Shown here piece after piece: positions 19,364 to 29,207 of a stretch of 64,000 bases of DNA; the first letter of the stretch is position 1; each line of letters begins with the position of its first letter. Under the pieces are notes generated by a model. The model was not told the origin of the DNA. It ran no database searches and worked only from the letters and a program-made list of their open reading frames with translations. Position numbers and translations under genes: made by a program. This DNA is from Pseudomonas oryzae (lineage in GTDB: Bacteria; Pseudomonadota; Gammaproteobacteria; Pseudomonadales; Pseudomonadaceae), in assembly GCF_900104805.1 (NCBI RefSeq), contig NZ_LT629751.1, positions 2,337,001-2,401,000 of the forward strand, given 5' to 3'.

Positions 19364-20138
19364 ACGCATCCCGCCCATGCTGCTGGCCACCCTGCTCGCC
19401 TTCGCCAGCCACGGCGCCGCCGCGCAGACCGCTGTCCCCGATGCCGACGGCTTCACCCGGCCAATGGAGCGGCTGCGCTTCAATCCGCAGCTCAACCAGC
19501 GCGAATTCGAACGCGCCACCCTGGTCGCCCTGGTCAACAACGACCCGTGGGAGGAGTGGAACCGCCGCGTCTACCACTTCAACCAGCGCTTCGACGAGTG
19601 GGTCTACCTGCCGGTGGTCGACGCCTACCGCTTCGTCACCCCGCGTGCGGTGCGCAGTGGGGTCAGCCACTTCTTCGCCAACCTCGGCGAGATCCCCAGC
19701 CTGGCCAACCACCTGCTGCAGCTGCAGGGGCGCGACGCCCTGCACACCACCGCGCGCCTGCTGCTCAACACCACCCTCGGCCTCGGCGGCCTGTGGGATC
19801 CGGCCAGCCGCATGGGCCTCGCGCGGCGCAGCGAGGACTTCGGTCAGACCCTCGGCTACTGGGGCGTCGAGGAAGGTCCCTACCTGGTGCTGCCGCTGCT
19901 GGGGCCGTCCAACCTGCGCGACACCGGCGGCCTGGCGTTCGACACCGCCCTCGGCAACACCTTCGACCCCGCCGGCGCAACCGGCCTGAGCGCACAGGCC
20001 ACGCCCTACTACGGCCTGATGGCCGTCGATCGCCGCTACATCAACGCCTTCCGCTACGGTCAGCTCAACTCGCCGTTCGAGTACGAGAAGGTGCGCTACG
20101 TGTATACCGAGGCGCGGCGCCTGCAGATCGCCGAGTGA
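19356..20138 (+). CDS. mlaA: MlaA / VacJ-family outer-membrane lipid-asymmetry protein
   Basis: A 260-residue MlaA-domain protein. Family sequence is clear: DPWEEWNRRVYHFNQRFDEWVYLPVVDAYR, VRSGVSHFFANLGEIPSLANHLLQ, EDFGQTLGYWGVEEGPYLVLPLLGPSNLRD (each seen in order). MlaA removes misplaced phospholipids from the outer leaflet of the outer membrane. Oddly, the signal peptide (PMLLATLLAFASHGAAAQT) has no lipobox cysteine, so unlike the E. coli lipoprotein it would be cut by signal peptidase I or stay anchored. The start overlaps the upstream hydrolase gene by 8 bases. Confidence 0.92.
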   Translation: MTERIPPMLLATLLAFASHGAAAQTAVPDADGFTRPMERLRFNPQLNQREFERATLVALVNNDPWEEWNRRVYHFNQRFDEWVYLPVVDAYRFVTPRAVRSGVSHFFANLGEIPSLANHLLQLQGRDALHTTARLLLNTTLGLGGLWDPASRMGLARRSEDFGQTLGYWGVEEGPYLVLPLLGPSNLRDTGGLAFDTALGNTFDPAGATGLSAQATPYYGLMAVDRRYINAFRYGQLNSPFEYEKVRYVYTEARRLQIAE

Positions 20139-20247
20139 TGCCGGCGCATCCCATCGATTCGACTGATGGATAAGGTGCAAAATCAGCACCCATCCATCCG
20201 CCGACTTGAACCAGAATGGCTGCAACCCCGACCCGAGGAGCTGCGCC

Positions 20248-21108
20248 ATGAGCTATCCCCACTACCGCGACGTGCTTGACCTGCACCAGGGCCGCGCCAC
20301 TTCCGACGGCGACGGCGTGCGTCTGACCCGCATCATCGGCGGTGCGGGCCTGGAGCGCTTCGATCCGTTCCTGATGCTGGATGCCTTCGACTCCTTCGAT
20401 ACCCGAGACTACATCGGCGGCTTCCCGGCCCACCCGCATCGCGGCTTCGAGACGGTGACCGTGATGCTCGAGGGCCGCATGCGTCACGAGGACCACCTGG
20501 GCAATCGCGGCCTGCTGGAGGCCGGCGGGGTGCAGTGGATGACCGCCGCGCGCGGTATCGTGCACAGCGAGATGCCCGAGCAGGAACACGGCCGCCTGTT
20601 CGGCTTCCAGCTGTGGCTGAACCTGCCGGCGACGGCGAAGATGGGCCCGGCCAGCTACCGCGACTTCACTCCCGGCGAGATTCCGCAGCTGACCACGTGC
20701 CGCGGTGTGGGCGTACGGGTGATCGCCGGCAGCTTCCGCGAGGGCGAACGGGAGCTCGCCGGTGCCGTGCAGCGCCCGCACAGCGAGCCGCAGCTGTTCG
20801 ACCTGACCTTCCCCCCCGGCGCCTGCCTGATGCCGGATCTGCCGCGCGGGCACAACGTGCTGGTGCATGTGTTCGACGGCGAGCTGACCGTGCGCGGCCA
20901 GCGCGATCAGAGTGTGCGCGCCGGTCAGCTGGCGCGCCTGGGCGAAGGCGACAGCCTGCACCTGACCAGCCCCACCGGCGCGCGCGCCCTGCTGATCGCC
21001 GGCCGGCCGCTGGGTGAGCCGATCGTGCAGTACGGGCCGTTCGTGATGAACAGTCGCGAGGAGATCGAGCAGGCGCTGGCCGACTTCCGCAGCGGCAGCT
21101 TCGCCTGA
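20248..21108 (+). CDS. Pirin-family protein
   Basis: A 286-residue bicupin. The N-terminal cupin contains the metal-binding histidines FPAHPHRGFETVTVMLEG near residue 63 and HEDHLGN near residue 90; MTAARGIVHSEMPEQE near 106 is the pirin signature. The C-terminal cupin ends with RPLGEPIVQYGPFVMNSREEIEQA. Bacterial pirins include quercetinase-like enzymes and regulators of central metabolism; which applies is unknown. ATG 20248 follows GAGGAG. It converges on the patatin gene, leaving only four bases between stop codons. Confidence 0.93.
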   Translation: MSYPHYRDVLDLHQGRATSDGDGVRLTRIIGGAGLERFDPFLMLDAFDSFDTRDYIGGFPAHPHRGFETVTVMLEGRMRHEDHLGNRGLLEAGGVQWMTAARGIVHSEMPEQEHGRLFGFQLWLNLPATAKMGPASYRDFTPGEIPQLTTCRGVGVRVIAGSFREGERELAGAVQRPHSEPQLFDLTFPPGACLMPDLPRGHNVLVHVFDGELTVRGQRDQSVRAGQLARLGEGDSLHLTSPTGARALLIAGRPLGEPIVQYGPFVMNSREEIEQALADFRSGSFA

Positions 21109-21112
21109 CGGC

Positions 21113-22303
21113 TCAGCCGGTCGCCAGGCTGCCCTGCAGGGTCGGCAGGCCGAGGAAGCGCTCAAGTTCGGCGCGGCGGTTCATCGCGTCCTGGTAACCG
21201 AGCTCGATCAGTTCGTTGCAGTAACCGGCCTCGAACAGCAGGTAGCTGAGCACGGTGGCGCCGCTGGCGCGGGTCGCACCGGGACCGCTGAGGAACAGGC
21301 GCAGCGCCCGCGGCAGCAGCTGGCGGTGACGACTGGCGATCTCCTCCAGCGGCCGGCTCGGCGCGATCACCAGCACGTCCACCGGCTGCAGGTAGCTGCC
21401 GCGCTGCTCCGGCGCCAGCAGCCGGCTGACCTGATTGAGGCGCTCGAGCAGCTCGATGTCCGCCTCCAGGCTGTCGATGAAGGTGCTGTTGAGCAGATGG
21501 CCGCCCATCTGCGCCAGACTCGGCGGGCAGTGCGACGGCGCTGGCTCGCTGGCTACGCAATGATTGGCGCCCGACAGCGGGTTGCCGCTGACGCCGATCA
21601 CCAGGACGCGCCGCGCGCCGAGGTGCAGGGCCGGACTGATCGGCGCATGCTGGCGCACCGCGCCGTCGCCGAAGAACTCACGGCCCACCCGCACCGGCGG
21701 GAACAACAGGGGAATCGCCGCACTGGCCAGCAGGTGCTCGTGGCCCAGCTGTGCCGGCACGCCCAGCCGGCGATGCCGACGCCAGGGCGCGATCGGCGTG
21801 GCGGACTGATAGAAGGTCACCGCCTGCCCCGAGCTGTAGCCGAAGGCGGTCACCGCCACGGCGCGCAGCTGGCCGCTGGCCAGGGCGGCGGGGAGCCCGC
21901 CGAGGTCGATCTCGGCGCGCAGCAGCTGGCCGAGCGGACGGTTGTCGAGCAGCGCCGCCGGCACTTCGCGGCCCAGACCGAGCAGGCTGTTGGCGACGAA
22001 GCTGGCGGCCTGGCGCGCCACGCCGGGCAGGTCGCTGCGGTAGATGCGATCGGTGCTGAAGCCGCGCCAGATGCGGGTCAGCTGGTCGATGCTGGCGCGC
22101 ATGCGCTGCGCGCCGCAGGCCAGCGCCACCGCGTTGATGGCGCCGGCCGAGGTGCCGACGATCACCGGGAAGGGATTGTCGGCGTCCTCCTCCATAAGGT
22201 CGCGGATGGCGCTCAGCACACCGACCTGATAGGCCGCCCGCGCCCCGCCCCCGGAGAGGATCAGGGCCGTGTCGGCCAGCGCCGGCGCCGCGCCATCTGC
22301 CAT
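21113..22303 (-). CDS. Patatin-like phospholipase
   Basis: A 396-residue patatin-domain protein: oxyanion-hole motif LSGGGARAAYQVGVL near residue 17, nucleophile GTSAGAINAVAL near residue 49 and the catalytic Asp in FFGDGAVRQHAP near residue 212. The catalytic Ser-Asp dyad is intact. No signal peptide is visible, so it should be cytoplasmic. It starts three bases after the stop of the acyltransferase gene on the same strand, suggesting a lipid-related operon. It is unrelated in context to the CBASS patatin at 55 kb. Confidence 0.92.
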   Translation of the reverse strand: MADGAAPALADTALILSGGGARAAYQVGVLSAIRDLMEEDADNPFPVIVGTSAGAINAVALACGAQRMRASIDQLTRIWRGFSTDRIYRSDLPGVARQAASFVANSLLGLGREVPAALLDNRPLGQLLRAEIDLGGLPAALASGQLRAVAVTAFGYSSGQAVTFYQSATPIAPWRRHRRLGVPAQLGHEHLLASAAIPLLFPPVRVGREFFGDGAVRQHAPISPALHLGARRVLVIGVSGNPLSGANHCVASEPAPSHCPPSLAQMGGHLLNSTFIDSLEADIELLERLNQVSRLLAPEQRGSYLQPVDVLVIAPSRPLEEIASRHRQLLPRALRLFLSGPGATRASGATVLSYLLFEAGYCNELIELGYQDAMNRRAELERFLGLPTLQGSLATG

Positions 22304-22305
22304 GC

Positions 22306-23241
22306 TCAGCCCTCCTGGCGATACAGGTTCCCGGCGCCCTCCGGGCGCGTCTTGAAGCGGCGGTGCGCCCACAGGTACTGCTCGGGACATTCGCGCACCA
22401 CCTGCTCGACCCACTGGTTGATGCGCAGGCAGTCGGCCTCCTCGCTCTCGCCGGGGAAGTCCGTCAGCGGCGGATGCACCACCAGGCGATAGCCGGAGCC
22501 GTCGGCCAGACGCTGCTGGGTGAAGGGCACCACCCGCGCCTTGCCGAGGCGGGCGAACTTGCTGGTGGCGGTGACGGTGGCGGCGGGGATGCCGAACAGC
22601 GGCACGAAGATGCTCTGCTTGCGCCCGTAGTCCTGATCCGGCGCGTACCAGATGGCGCGCCCGGCGCGCAGCACCTTGAGCATGGCACGCACGTCCTCGC
22701 GCTCGATGGCGGTGGCATCGCGGTTGTGCCGCTCGCGACCGCGGCGCTGGATGAAGTCGAACAGCGGATTCTTGTGCTCGCGGTACATGCCGTCGATGGT
22801 GTGGCGCTGGCCGAGCAGCGCGGCGCCGATCTCCAGGGTGGTGAAATGCAGCGACATGAGGATCACCCCCTGCCCCTCGCGCTGCGCTGCCTGCAGCTGC
22901 TCGAGCCCCTCGATGTGCGCCAGGCGCGCCAGGCGCGCGCGCGGCCACCACCAGCTCATCGCCATCTCGAAGAAGGCGATGCCGCTGGAGGCGAAGTTCT
23001 CGCGCAGCAGACGCGCCCGTTCGGCGGCGGACAGCTCGGGAAAGCACAGCTCGAGGTTGCGCGCGGCGATCTGCCGGCGCGACCTGGCGCCCAGCAGCAT
23101 CAGCGCGCCCAGGCCGCGGCCCAGCCTCAGCAGCAGCGGATACGGCAGCTGTACCACCAGCCACAGCAGCCCGAGCCCCAGCCACAAAGGCCAGAAGCGC
23201 GGATGGAGAAAGGCGGCACGGAAGCGGGGACGATCCATCAA
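22306..23241 (-). CDS. Lipid A biosynthesis (lauroyl/myristoyl) acyltransferase, LpxL/HtrB family
   Basis: A 311-residue inner-membrane acyltransferase. One N-terminal membrane segment (FWPLWLGLGLLWLVVQLPYPL), then the catalytic SLHFTTLEIG motif near residue 129 (HX4-5E type), YREHKNPLFDF and WYAPDQDYG. It adds a secondary acyl chain to lipid A. The position next to minCDE matches the second HtrB paralogue of pseudomonads. Two adjacent Met codons (23241 and 23238) are both possible starts. It is divergent from minC. Confidence 0.92.
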   Translation of the reverse strand: MMDRPRFRAAFLHPRFWPLWLGLGLLWLVVQLPYPLLLRLGRGLGALMLLGARSRRQIAARNLELCFPELSAAERARLLRENFASSGIAFFEMAMSWWWPRARLARLAHIEGLEQLQAAQREGQGVILMSLHFTTLEIGAALLGQRHTIDGMYREHKNPLFDFIQRRGRERHNRDATAIEREDVRAMLKVLRAGRAIWYAPDQDYGRKQSIFVPLFGIPAATVTATSKFARLGKARVVPFTQQRLADGSGYRLVVHPPLTDFPGESEEADCLRINQWVEQVVRECPEQYLWAHRRFKTRPEGAGNLYRQEG

Positions 23242-23382
23242 TACATCCAGTCGGTTGGGCGGACGAGGAAAACGAGCGGAACATTCTACCCATCACATGC
23301 CGACGAATCAGCCATGGGTGCAACTTGCGAGCATCAAGGCTTGTCGTTATAAGTCCATCGCATATCCCTGGCTGCAATCGAC

Positions 23383-24180
23383 ATGACTCACGCTGATCCG
23401 ACCGACCAAGAACCCGTGTTCCGGCTCAAGGGCAACATGCTCGCCGTCACCGTGCTGGAGCTCGCCCGCAACGATCTCTCGCGCCTGGACCGGCAACTGG
23501 GCGAGAAGGTCGCCCAGGCGCCCAACTTCTTCACCGGCACCCCGGTGGTGCTCGGCCTCGAGCACCTGGCCGAGGACGACGCCGCGCTGGACCTCGGCGC
23601 GCTGCTGGACATCTGCCAGCGTCACGGCCTGATCGCCTTGGGCGCTCGCGCCAGCCGCCCGCTCGACATTGCGGCAGCCGAGGAACTGGGGCTGCCGCTG
23701 CTGCCGCCAGCCAGCGGTCGCGAGCGACCGCCGAGCGAACCGGCGGCGCAGTCGGAGCCCGCCAGCACGCCGGCGAGCGATGCGCCGGCACAGGTCGAAG
23801 GCACGGAGCAGAGCGCTGAACAGGAACAGGCGCCCAGCGAGCCCGAGTGCCGGCCGACCATGGTCATCACCCGTCCTGTACGTGGCGGCCAACAGGTCTA
23901 TGCTCGTGGGGGGGATCTTGTAGTGCTGTCGGCAGTCAGTCCGGGGGCGGAACTTATCGCCGATGGCAATATCCACGTGTATGGCCTGTTGCGCGGGCGA
24001 GTCATGGCGGGCGCCAAGGGCGACACCAACGCCCGGATCTTCTGCCAGCAACTCACCGCCGAACTGCTGTCCATCGCCGGCCAATACAAGGTTGCCGAAG
24101 ACTTGCGGCGCAGTCCGCAATGGGGGAAACCGGTGCATGTCAGCCTGTCGGGCGGTGTGTTGAACATCACCCGCCTTTAA
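23383..24180 (+). CDS. minC: Septum site-determining protein MinC
   Basis: A 265-residue inhibitor of FtsZ polymerisation. The N-terminal FtsZ-inhibiting domain ([20 protein letters not shown]) is joined by a Pro/Ser/Glu-rich linker to the C-terminal beta-helix domain that binds MinD ([42 protein letters not shown], seen as consecutive motifs). The linker (about residues 105-160) is long and low in complexity. It heads the minCDE operon. Confidence 0.96.
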   Translation: MTHADPTDQEPVFRLKGNMLAVTVLELARNDLSRLDRQLGEKVAQAPNFFTGTPVVLGLEHLAEDDAALDLGALLDICQRHGLIALGARASRPLDIAAAEELGLPLLPPASGRERPPSEPAAQSEPASTPASDAPAQVEGTEQSAEQEQAPSEPECRPTMVITRPVRGGQQVYARGGDLVVLSAVSPGAELIADGNIHVYGLLRGRVMAGAKGDTNARIFCQQLTAELLSIAGQYKVAEDLRRSPQWGKPVHVSLSGGVLNITRL

Positions 24181-24235
24181 CGGATACTCGCGCCAATTTC
24201 AGGGACCTGAACCTATTTCATCTGGGGTAAACACC

Positions 24236-25051
24236 TTGGCCAAAATCATTGTTGTCACTTCCGGCAAGGGTGGCGTGGGCAAAACGACCTCCAGCGCTGC
24301 CATCGGCACCGGCCTCGCCCTGCGTGGGCACAAGACCGTGATCGTCGACTTCGACGTCGGCCTGCGCAACCTCGACCTGATCATGGGTTGCGAGCGGCGC
24401 GTGGTATACGACTTCATCAACGTGATCCACAAAGAGGCGACCCTGGGTCAGGCGCTGATCAAGGACAAGCGCCTGGAGAACCTCTACGTGCTGGCCGCCA
24501 GTCAGACCCGCGACAAGGAAGCGCTGACCAAGGACGGCGTGGAGCGGGTCCTGGAAGAGCTGAAGAAGGACTTCGAGTACATCATCTGCGACTCGCCGGC
24601 CGGCATCGAAACCGGTGCGCACCTGGCGATGTACTTCGCCGACATCGCCATCGTGGTGACCAACCCGGAAGTCTCCTCGGTACGCGACTCCGACCGCATC
24701 CTCGGCCTGCTGGCCAGCAAGTCGCAGCGCGCGGAAAAAGGCGAGGAGCCGATCAAGGAGCACCTGCTGCTGACCCGCTACAACCCCGAGCGGGTGTCCA
24801 AGGGTGAGATGCTCAGCGTCGACGACGTCGAGGAGATCCTCTCCATCGGTCTGATCGGCGTGATTCCGGAATCCCAGGCGGTGCTCAAGGCCTCCAACCA
24901 GGGCATCCCGGTGATCCTCGACGAACAGAGCGATGCCGGCCAGGCCTACGGCGACGCGGTCGATCGCCTGCTGGGCAAGGACGTGCCGCACCGCTTCCTC
25001 GAAGTGCAGAAGAAGGGACTGCTGCAACGTCTGTTCGGAGGTCGTGAATGA
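24236..25051 (+). CDS. minD: Septum site-determining ATPase MinD
   Basis: A 271-residue membrane-cycling ParA-type ATPase. The deviant Walker A motif [10 protein letters not shown] begins near residue 9, and the C-terminal amphipathic membrane-targeting helix ([11 protein letters not shown]) is intact. The start is a TTG at 24236, directly before the codons for [12 protein letters not shown]; no ATG lies at the right place. It lies 55 bases after minC and its stop overlaps minE. Confidence 0.97.
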   Translation: MAKIIVVTSGKGGVGKTTSSAAIGTGLALRGHKTVIVDFDVGLRNLDLIMGCERRVVYDFINVIHKEATLGQALIKDKRLENLYVLAASQTRDKEALTKDGVERVLEELKKDFEYIICDSPAGIETGAHLAMYFADIAIVVTNPEVSSVRDSDRILGLLASKSQRAEKGEEPIKEHLLLTRYNPERVSKGEMLSVDDVEEILSIGLIGVIPESQAVLKASNQGIPVILDEQSDAGQAYGDAVDRLLGKDVPHRFLEVQKKGLLQRLFGGRE

Positions 25052-25302
25052 GCCTCTTCGACTTCCTCCTCTCGCGCAAGAAGACCACCTCTGCCTCGAT
25101 CGCCAAGGAACGCCTGCAGATCATCGTCGCCCATGAGCGCGGGAGTCGCGGCCAGCCCGACTATCTGCCGGCCCTGCAGGAGGAGTTGATCGCGGTGATC
25201 CGCAAGTACGTGCACATCGAACAGGACCAGGTGCAGGTCGCGCTGGAAAACCAGGGCACCTGCTCGATCCTCGAGCTGAACGTCACCCTGCCCGAACGCT
25301 GA
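25048..25302 (+). CDS. minE: Cell division topological specificity factor MinE
   Basis: An 84-residue protein that stimulates MinD ATPase and gives the Min system its pole-to-pole oscillation. The N-terminal amphipathic helix ([29 protein letters not shown]) and the dimerisation domain with [14 protein letters not shown] are typical. ATG 25048 overlaps the minD stop by four bases (ATGA), so translation is coupled and stoichiometry with MinD is kept. Confidence 0.97.
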   Translation: MSLFDFLLSRKKTTSASIAKERLQIIVAHERGSRGQPDYLPALQEELIAVIRKYVHIEQDQVQVALENQGTCSILELNVTLPER

Positions 25303-25321
25303 TCGGGCCCGGAAGCACCAT

Positions 25322-25352
25322 GCGGCGGCCTGCGGGCCGCCGCTGTCATTTG
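25322..25352 (+). terminator. Terminator-like hairpin after minE
   Basis: A perfect 9-bp GC stem (GCGGCGGCC / GGCCGCCGC, loop TGCG) 20 bases after the minE stop, followed by TGTCATTTGT. The T-rich tail is short, so termination may be partial. Confidence 0.6.
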
Positions 25353-25362
25353 TGGAACCGCC

Positions 25363-25998
25363 ATGCCGCTGTCGAACATCGAAATCGTCCATCAGGATGC
25401 CGCCCTGCTGGTCATCAACAAGCCGACCCTGCTGCTCTCGGTCCCCGGCCGCGCCGAGGACAACCGCGACTGTCTGGTCACCCGCCTGCAGGACAACGGC
25501 TATCCCGAGGCGCGCATCGTCCACCGCCTGGACTGGGAAACCTCCGGCCTGATCGTGCTGGCGCGCGACGCCGACAGCCACCGCGAGCTGTCGCGCCAGT
25601 TCCACGATCGCGAGACCGAGAAGGCCTACACCGCGCTGTGCTGGGGCCAGCCGGAAACCGACAGCGGGCGCATCGAGCTGCCGCTGCGCTACGACCCGCC
25701 GAACAAGCCGCGGCACATTGTCGACCACGAGCAGGGCAAGCACGCCCTGACCTTCTGGCGCGTGGTCGAGCGCCGCGGCGACTGGTGCCGGGTCGAGCTG
25801 ACGCCGATCACCGGCCGCTCGCACCAGTTGCGCGTGCACATGCTGGCCATCGGCCACCCGCTGCTCGGCGACCGCCTGTATGCCCACGAGCAGGCGCTGG
25901 CCGCCTTCGATCGACTGTGCCTGCACGCCAGCCTGCTGTGCCTGACCCATCCGCACAGCGGCGAGCGCCTGCGCTTCGAGAGTCCGGCGCCGTTCTGA
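25363..25998 (+). CDS. rluA: RluA-family RNA pseudouridine synthase
   Basis: A 211-residue pseudouridine synthase without an S4 domain, matching RluA, which modifies U746 of 23S rRNA and U32 of several tRNAs. The catalytic Asp is in RIVHRLDWETSGLIVLARD near residue 48; LTPITGRSHQLRVHMLAIGHPLLGD near residue 145 is the second family motif. ATG 25363 is 61 bases after minE. The order minE-rluA is normal in pseudomonads. Confidence 0.9.
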   Translation: MPLSNIEIVHQDAALLVINKPTLLLSVPGRAEDNRDCLVTRLQDNGYPEARIVHRLDWETSGLIVLARDADSHRELSRQFHDRETEKAYTALCWGQPETDSGRIELPLRYDPPNKPRHIVDHEQGKHALTFWRVVERRGDWCRVELTPITGRSHQLRVHMLAIGHPLLGDRLYAHEQALAAFDRLCLHASLLCLTHPHSGERLRFESPAPF

Positions 25999-26075
25999 GG
26001 GCGCCCGCCCGGCGATTGCGGCACTTGGACGGGCGATTCCGGTAAACTTCGCGCATCACCGCCTCCGGAGCTGTC

Positions 26076-27365
26076 ATGCGCGAAGAACTCAACCAGGGCC
26101 TGATCGACTTCCTGCAGGCCTCGCCGACCCCCTTCCACGCCACCGCCAGCCTGGCGCGCCGCCTCGAGGCCGCCGGCTACCGTCGTCTCGACGAGCGCGA
26201 GCCGTGGCAGGCCCAGCCCGGCGGGCGCTACTACGTCACCCGCAACGACTCCTCGCTGATCGCCGTGCGCCTCGGCCGCCGCGCCCCGCAGGACAGCGGC
26301 CTGCGTCTGGTCGGCGCGCATACCGACAGCCCCTGCCTGCGCGTCAAGCCGCAGCCGGAGCTGGTGCGCAACGGTTTCTGGCAACTGGGCGTCGAGGTCT
26401 ACGGCGGCGCCCTGCTCGCCCCCTGGTTCGACCGCGACCTGTCGCTGGCCGGCCGCGTCACCTTCAGCCGCAACGGCCGCCTGGAAAGCCGTCTGATCGA
26501 CTTTCGCGCGCCCATCGCGGTGATCCCCAACCTGGCCATCCACCTCAACCGCGAAGCCAACAAGGGCTGGGAGATCAACCGCCAGATCGAGCTGCCGCCG
26601 CTGCTCGCCCAACTGCCGGTGGACGCCAACCGCGACTTCCGCGCCCTGCTGGCCGAACAGCTGGCACGCGAGCACGGCATCCATGCCGAGCGCGTGCTGG
26701 ACTTCGAGCTGAGCTTCTACGACACCCAGGCCGCCGCTGTGATCGGCCTGGAGCAGGACTTCATCGCCGGCGCACGCCTGGACAACCTGCTGTCCTGCTA
26801 CGCCGGCCTGGAGGCGCTGCTGACCTCCGGCGAGGACGAGAACTGCGTGCTGGTGTGCACCGACCACGAGGAGATCGGCTCCTGCTCGGCCTGCGGCGCC
26901 GACGGCCCGTTCCTCGAGCAGACCCTGCGCCGCCTGCTCGGCGACGGCGAGGACTTCGTCCGCGCCATCCAGCAGTCGCTGCTGGTCTCCGCCGACAACG
27001 CCCACGCGGTGCACCCTAACTACGCCGACAAGCACGACGGCAACCACGGCCCGCGGCTCAATGGCGGCCCGGTGATCAAGAGCAACAGCAACCAGCGCTA
27101 CGCCAGCAACAGCGAGACCGCCGGCTTCTTCCGCCACCTGTGCGCGCAGCACGAGGTGCCGGTGCAGTGCTTCGTGACCCGCAGCGACCTCGGCTGCGGC
27201 TCGACCATCGGCCCGATCACCGCCAGCCAGCTGGGCGTGCGCACCGTCGACATCGGCCTGCCGACCTTCGCCATGCACTCGATCCGCGAGCTGGCCGGCA
27301 GCCATGACCTCGCCCATCTGGTGCGGGTGCTCGGCGCCTTCTACCGCAGCGCCGAGCTGGTCTGA
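26076..27365 (+). CDS. apeB: M18-family aminopeptidase
   Basis: A 429-residue dinuclear-zinc aminopeptidase. Metal-binding motifs are [13 protein letters not shown] near residue 82, [13 protein letters not shown] near residue 235, [19 protein letters not shown] near residue 262 and the C-terminal [12 protein letters not shown]. It removes N-terminal residues from peptides in the cytoplasm. ATG 26076 has CCGGAG upstream. The next gene starts 10 bases after its stop, so they are co-transcribed. Confidence 0.95.
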   Translation: MREELNQGLIDFLQASPTPFHATASLARRLEAAGYRRLDEREPWQAQPGGRYYVTRNDSSLIAVRLGRRAPQDSGLRLVGAHTDSPCLRVKPQPELVRNGFWQLGVEVYGGALLAPWFDRDLSLAGRVTFSRNGRLESRLIDFRAPIAVIPNLAIHLNREANKGWEINRQIELPPLLAQLPVDANRDFRALLAEQLAREHGIHAERVLDFELSFYDTQAAAVIGLEQDFIAGARLDNLLSCYAGLEALLTSGEDENCVLVCTDHEEIGSCSACGADGPFLEQTLRRLLGDGEDFVRAIQQSLLVSADNAHAVHPNYADKHDGNHGPRLNGGPVIKSNSNQRYASNSETAGFFRHLCAQHEVPVQCFVTRSDLGCGSTIGPITASQLGVRTVDIGLPTFAMHSIRELAGSHDLAHLVRVLGAFYRSAELV

Positions 27366-27375
27366 GGAGCGGACC

Positions 27376-28029
27376 TTGGCCCTGGCGATCTTCGATCTCG
27401 ACGACACCCTGATCGGCGGCAACAGCCCCAGCCTGTGGACGGCGCACCTGGCCGACCTCGGCTGGGTCGACCGCGAATACTTCCTGGCCCGCGAGCAGGC
27501 GCTGGTGGCGCAGTACGCGGCGCTGCAGATCGGCCTGGAGGAGTACTTCGCCTTCAGCGTGCAGCCGCTGGTCGGCCGTTCGCGCGCGGAGGTCGACCAC
27601 GTCGCCGCCGCCTTCGTCGAGGAGGTCATCGAGCCGCTGATCCACTCCGACGCCATGCGCACCGTCGCCGACCATCGCGGCGAAGGCGATCGCATCCTGA
27701 TCGTCTCGGCCTCGCCGAGCTTCCTGGTCGAGGCGATCGCCGCGCGCTTGGGCATCGACGAGCTGCTGGCCACCGAGCTGGAGCTGCAGCACGACCACTA
27801 CAGCGGCGCCCTGAGCGGCATCCCCTGCGCTCGTGAGGGCAAGATCCGCCGCCTGGAGCTGTGGCGTGCGGCGCAGGGCGAAAGCCTGGCCGGTGCCCAC
27901 TTCTATTCCGACTCGTGCAACGACCTGCCGCTGCTCCGTCACGTCGAGCATCCGCACGCGGTCAACCCGGACGCGGCGCTGCGCGAACATGCCGAGCGCC
28001 ACGGCTGGGACATCCTGCACTGGAACTGA
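27376..28029 (+). CDS. HAD-superfamily hydrolase, subfamily IB (SerB-like)
   Basis: A 217-residue HAD phosphatase. Motif I LAIFDLDDTLIGG is at residue 3, motif II VSASPSF near residue 115 and motif III with YSDSCNDLPLL near residue 178. The start is TTG 27376: GAGGAG lies 7-12 bases upstream and no ATG is close, so the annotated protein begins at the conserved first strand. IB members act on phosphoserine or similar small phosphoesters; the substrate is not known. It follows apeB closely. Confidence 0.88.
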   Translation: MALAIFDLDDTLIGGNSPSLWTAHLADLGWVDREYFLAREQALVAQYAALQIGLEEYFAFSVQPLVGRSRAEVDHVAAAFVEEVIEPLIHSDAMRTVADHRGEGDRILIVSASPSFLVEAIAARLGIDELLATELELQHDHYSGALSGIPCAREGKIRRLELWRAAQGESLAGAHFYSDSCNDLPLLRHVEHPHAVNPDAALREHAERHGWDILHWN

Positions 28030-28030
28030 C

Positions 28031-28053
28031 GGCGCCCGACGCACCCGGGCGCC
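28031..28053. terminator. Hairpin between convergent genes
   Basis: An 8-bp perfect stem (GGCGCCCG / CGGGCGCC) in the 31-base gap between the HAD hydrolase and the quinone oxidoreductase, which converge. No T-run follows on either strand, so its terminator role is uncertain. Confidence 0.4.
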
Positions 28054-28060
28054 GTGCCAC

Positions 28061-29023
28061 TCAGTCTAGGTCCGGATCGATCACCAGCACCACCTTGCCC
28101 TGCACCTGGTTGCTGGCCAGATCGGCGAAGGCGGCTTCGGCCTCGGCGATCGGGTAGCGGCGCTCCAGCTGCGGCTTCAGGCGCCCCTCGGCGAACAGCG
28201 GCCATACCTGCTGCTCCAGCTCGGCGAGCAGTAGGGCCTTGGAATCGGCATCGCGGCTGCGCAAGGTCGAGCCGATCATCTGGATGCGTTTGCCAAGCAG
28301 CAGGGCCAGGTCCAGCTCGGCCTTGCGCCCGCCCATCAGGCCGATGATCACCCAGCGACCGTCCTGGGCGAGCAGCTTGAGGTTGTGGCCGGCATAGCTG
28401 GCGCCGACCGGATCGAGGATCACATCGAAGGGGCCGAAGTCGCGCAGCCCGTCGAGACCGTCGCCGCGCAGCACACCGCCCTGGGCGCCCAGGCTCTCGC
28501 AGTAGGCCAGGCGCTCGGCCGAACCGACGCTGACCCACACCGGGTTGCCGAACGCCTTGCACAGTTGGATGCCGGCCGACCCCACGCCGCTGGCCCCGGC
28601 GTGCAGCAACACCTTCTCGCCCGGCTGCAGGCGGGCGAGCTGGAACAGGTTGAGCCAGGCGGTTGCGTAGACTTCCGGCAGCGCGGCGGCCTCCTGCAGG
28701 CTCAGGCCCTCGGGTACCGGCAGGGCGTGACAGCCATCGACCACCACTTCCTCGGCCATGCCACCACCGGCCAGCAGCGCGCAGACCCGGTCGCCGACCC
28801 GCCAGCGGCTGCCCGGGCCGACCTCGCTGACCACCCCGGCGCACTCCAGACCGAGCACCTCGGTGACACCCGGCGGCGGCGGATACAGGCCATTGCGCTG
28901 CAGCAGATCGGCGCGATTCAGACCGGCGGCGGCCACGCGGATGCGGATCTGGCCGACATCGCACGCCGGATTCGGCTGCGGGCCCCATTCAAGCTGTCCG
29001 TCGATACCTTGCAATGCGTTCAC
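28061..29023 (-). CDS. NAD(P)H quinone oxidoreductase, PIG3-type medium-chain reductase
   Basis: A 320-residue medium-chain dehydrogenase/reductase without structural zinc cysteines. It shows the N-terminal GroES-like fold (RIRVAAAGLNRADLLQRNG), GLECAGVVSEVGPG near residue 58 and the nucleotide-binding loop LLHAGASGVGSAGIQLCKAFG near residue 140. The family reduces quinones by one or two electrons using NADPH. ATG 29023 gives the usual length. It is divergent from prc. Confidence 0.9.
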   Translation of the reverse strand: MNALQGIDGQLEWGPQPNPACDVGQIRIRVAAAGLNRADLLQRNGLYPPPPGVTEVLGLECAGVVSEVGPGSRWRVGDRVCALLAGGGMAEEVVVDGCHALPVPEGLSLQEAAALPEVYATAWLNLFQLARLQPGEKVLLHAGASGVGSAGIQLCKAFGNPVWVSVGSAERLAYCESLGAQGGVLRGDGLDGLRDFGPFDVILDPVGASYAGHNLKLLAQDGRWVIIGLMGGRKAELDLALLLGKRIQMIGSTLRSRDADSKALLLAELEQQVWPLFAEGRLKPQLERRYPIAEAEAAFADLASNQVQGKVVLVIDPDLD

Positions 29024-29207
29024 GCTACCTCCATATTGTCAAAAGCCCGACGCCCTTTGGCCGCCGGAATCCGCCCGGATTGTGACCCGGAATCTGTCCC
29101 CGCGTCAGCCTCCCCTTCCCTCCGGGCGCTTGCTCATGATGGCACCATGGAACCAGGTGCCCTTTACGCTGCCTAACGGGCGTAACCTTCTGCGACGCAT
29201 ACAAGCC

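Noticed and set aside
21113-22303. Patatin gene as another CBASS-type effector
   Set aside because: Its neighbours are pirin and a lipid A acyltransferase, base composition is native, and this order is usual in pseudomonads; no CD-NTase is near.
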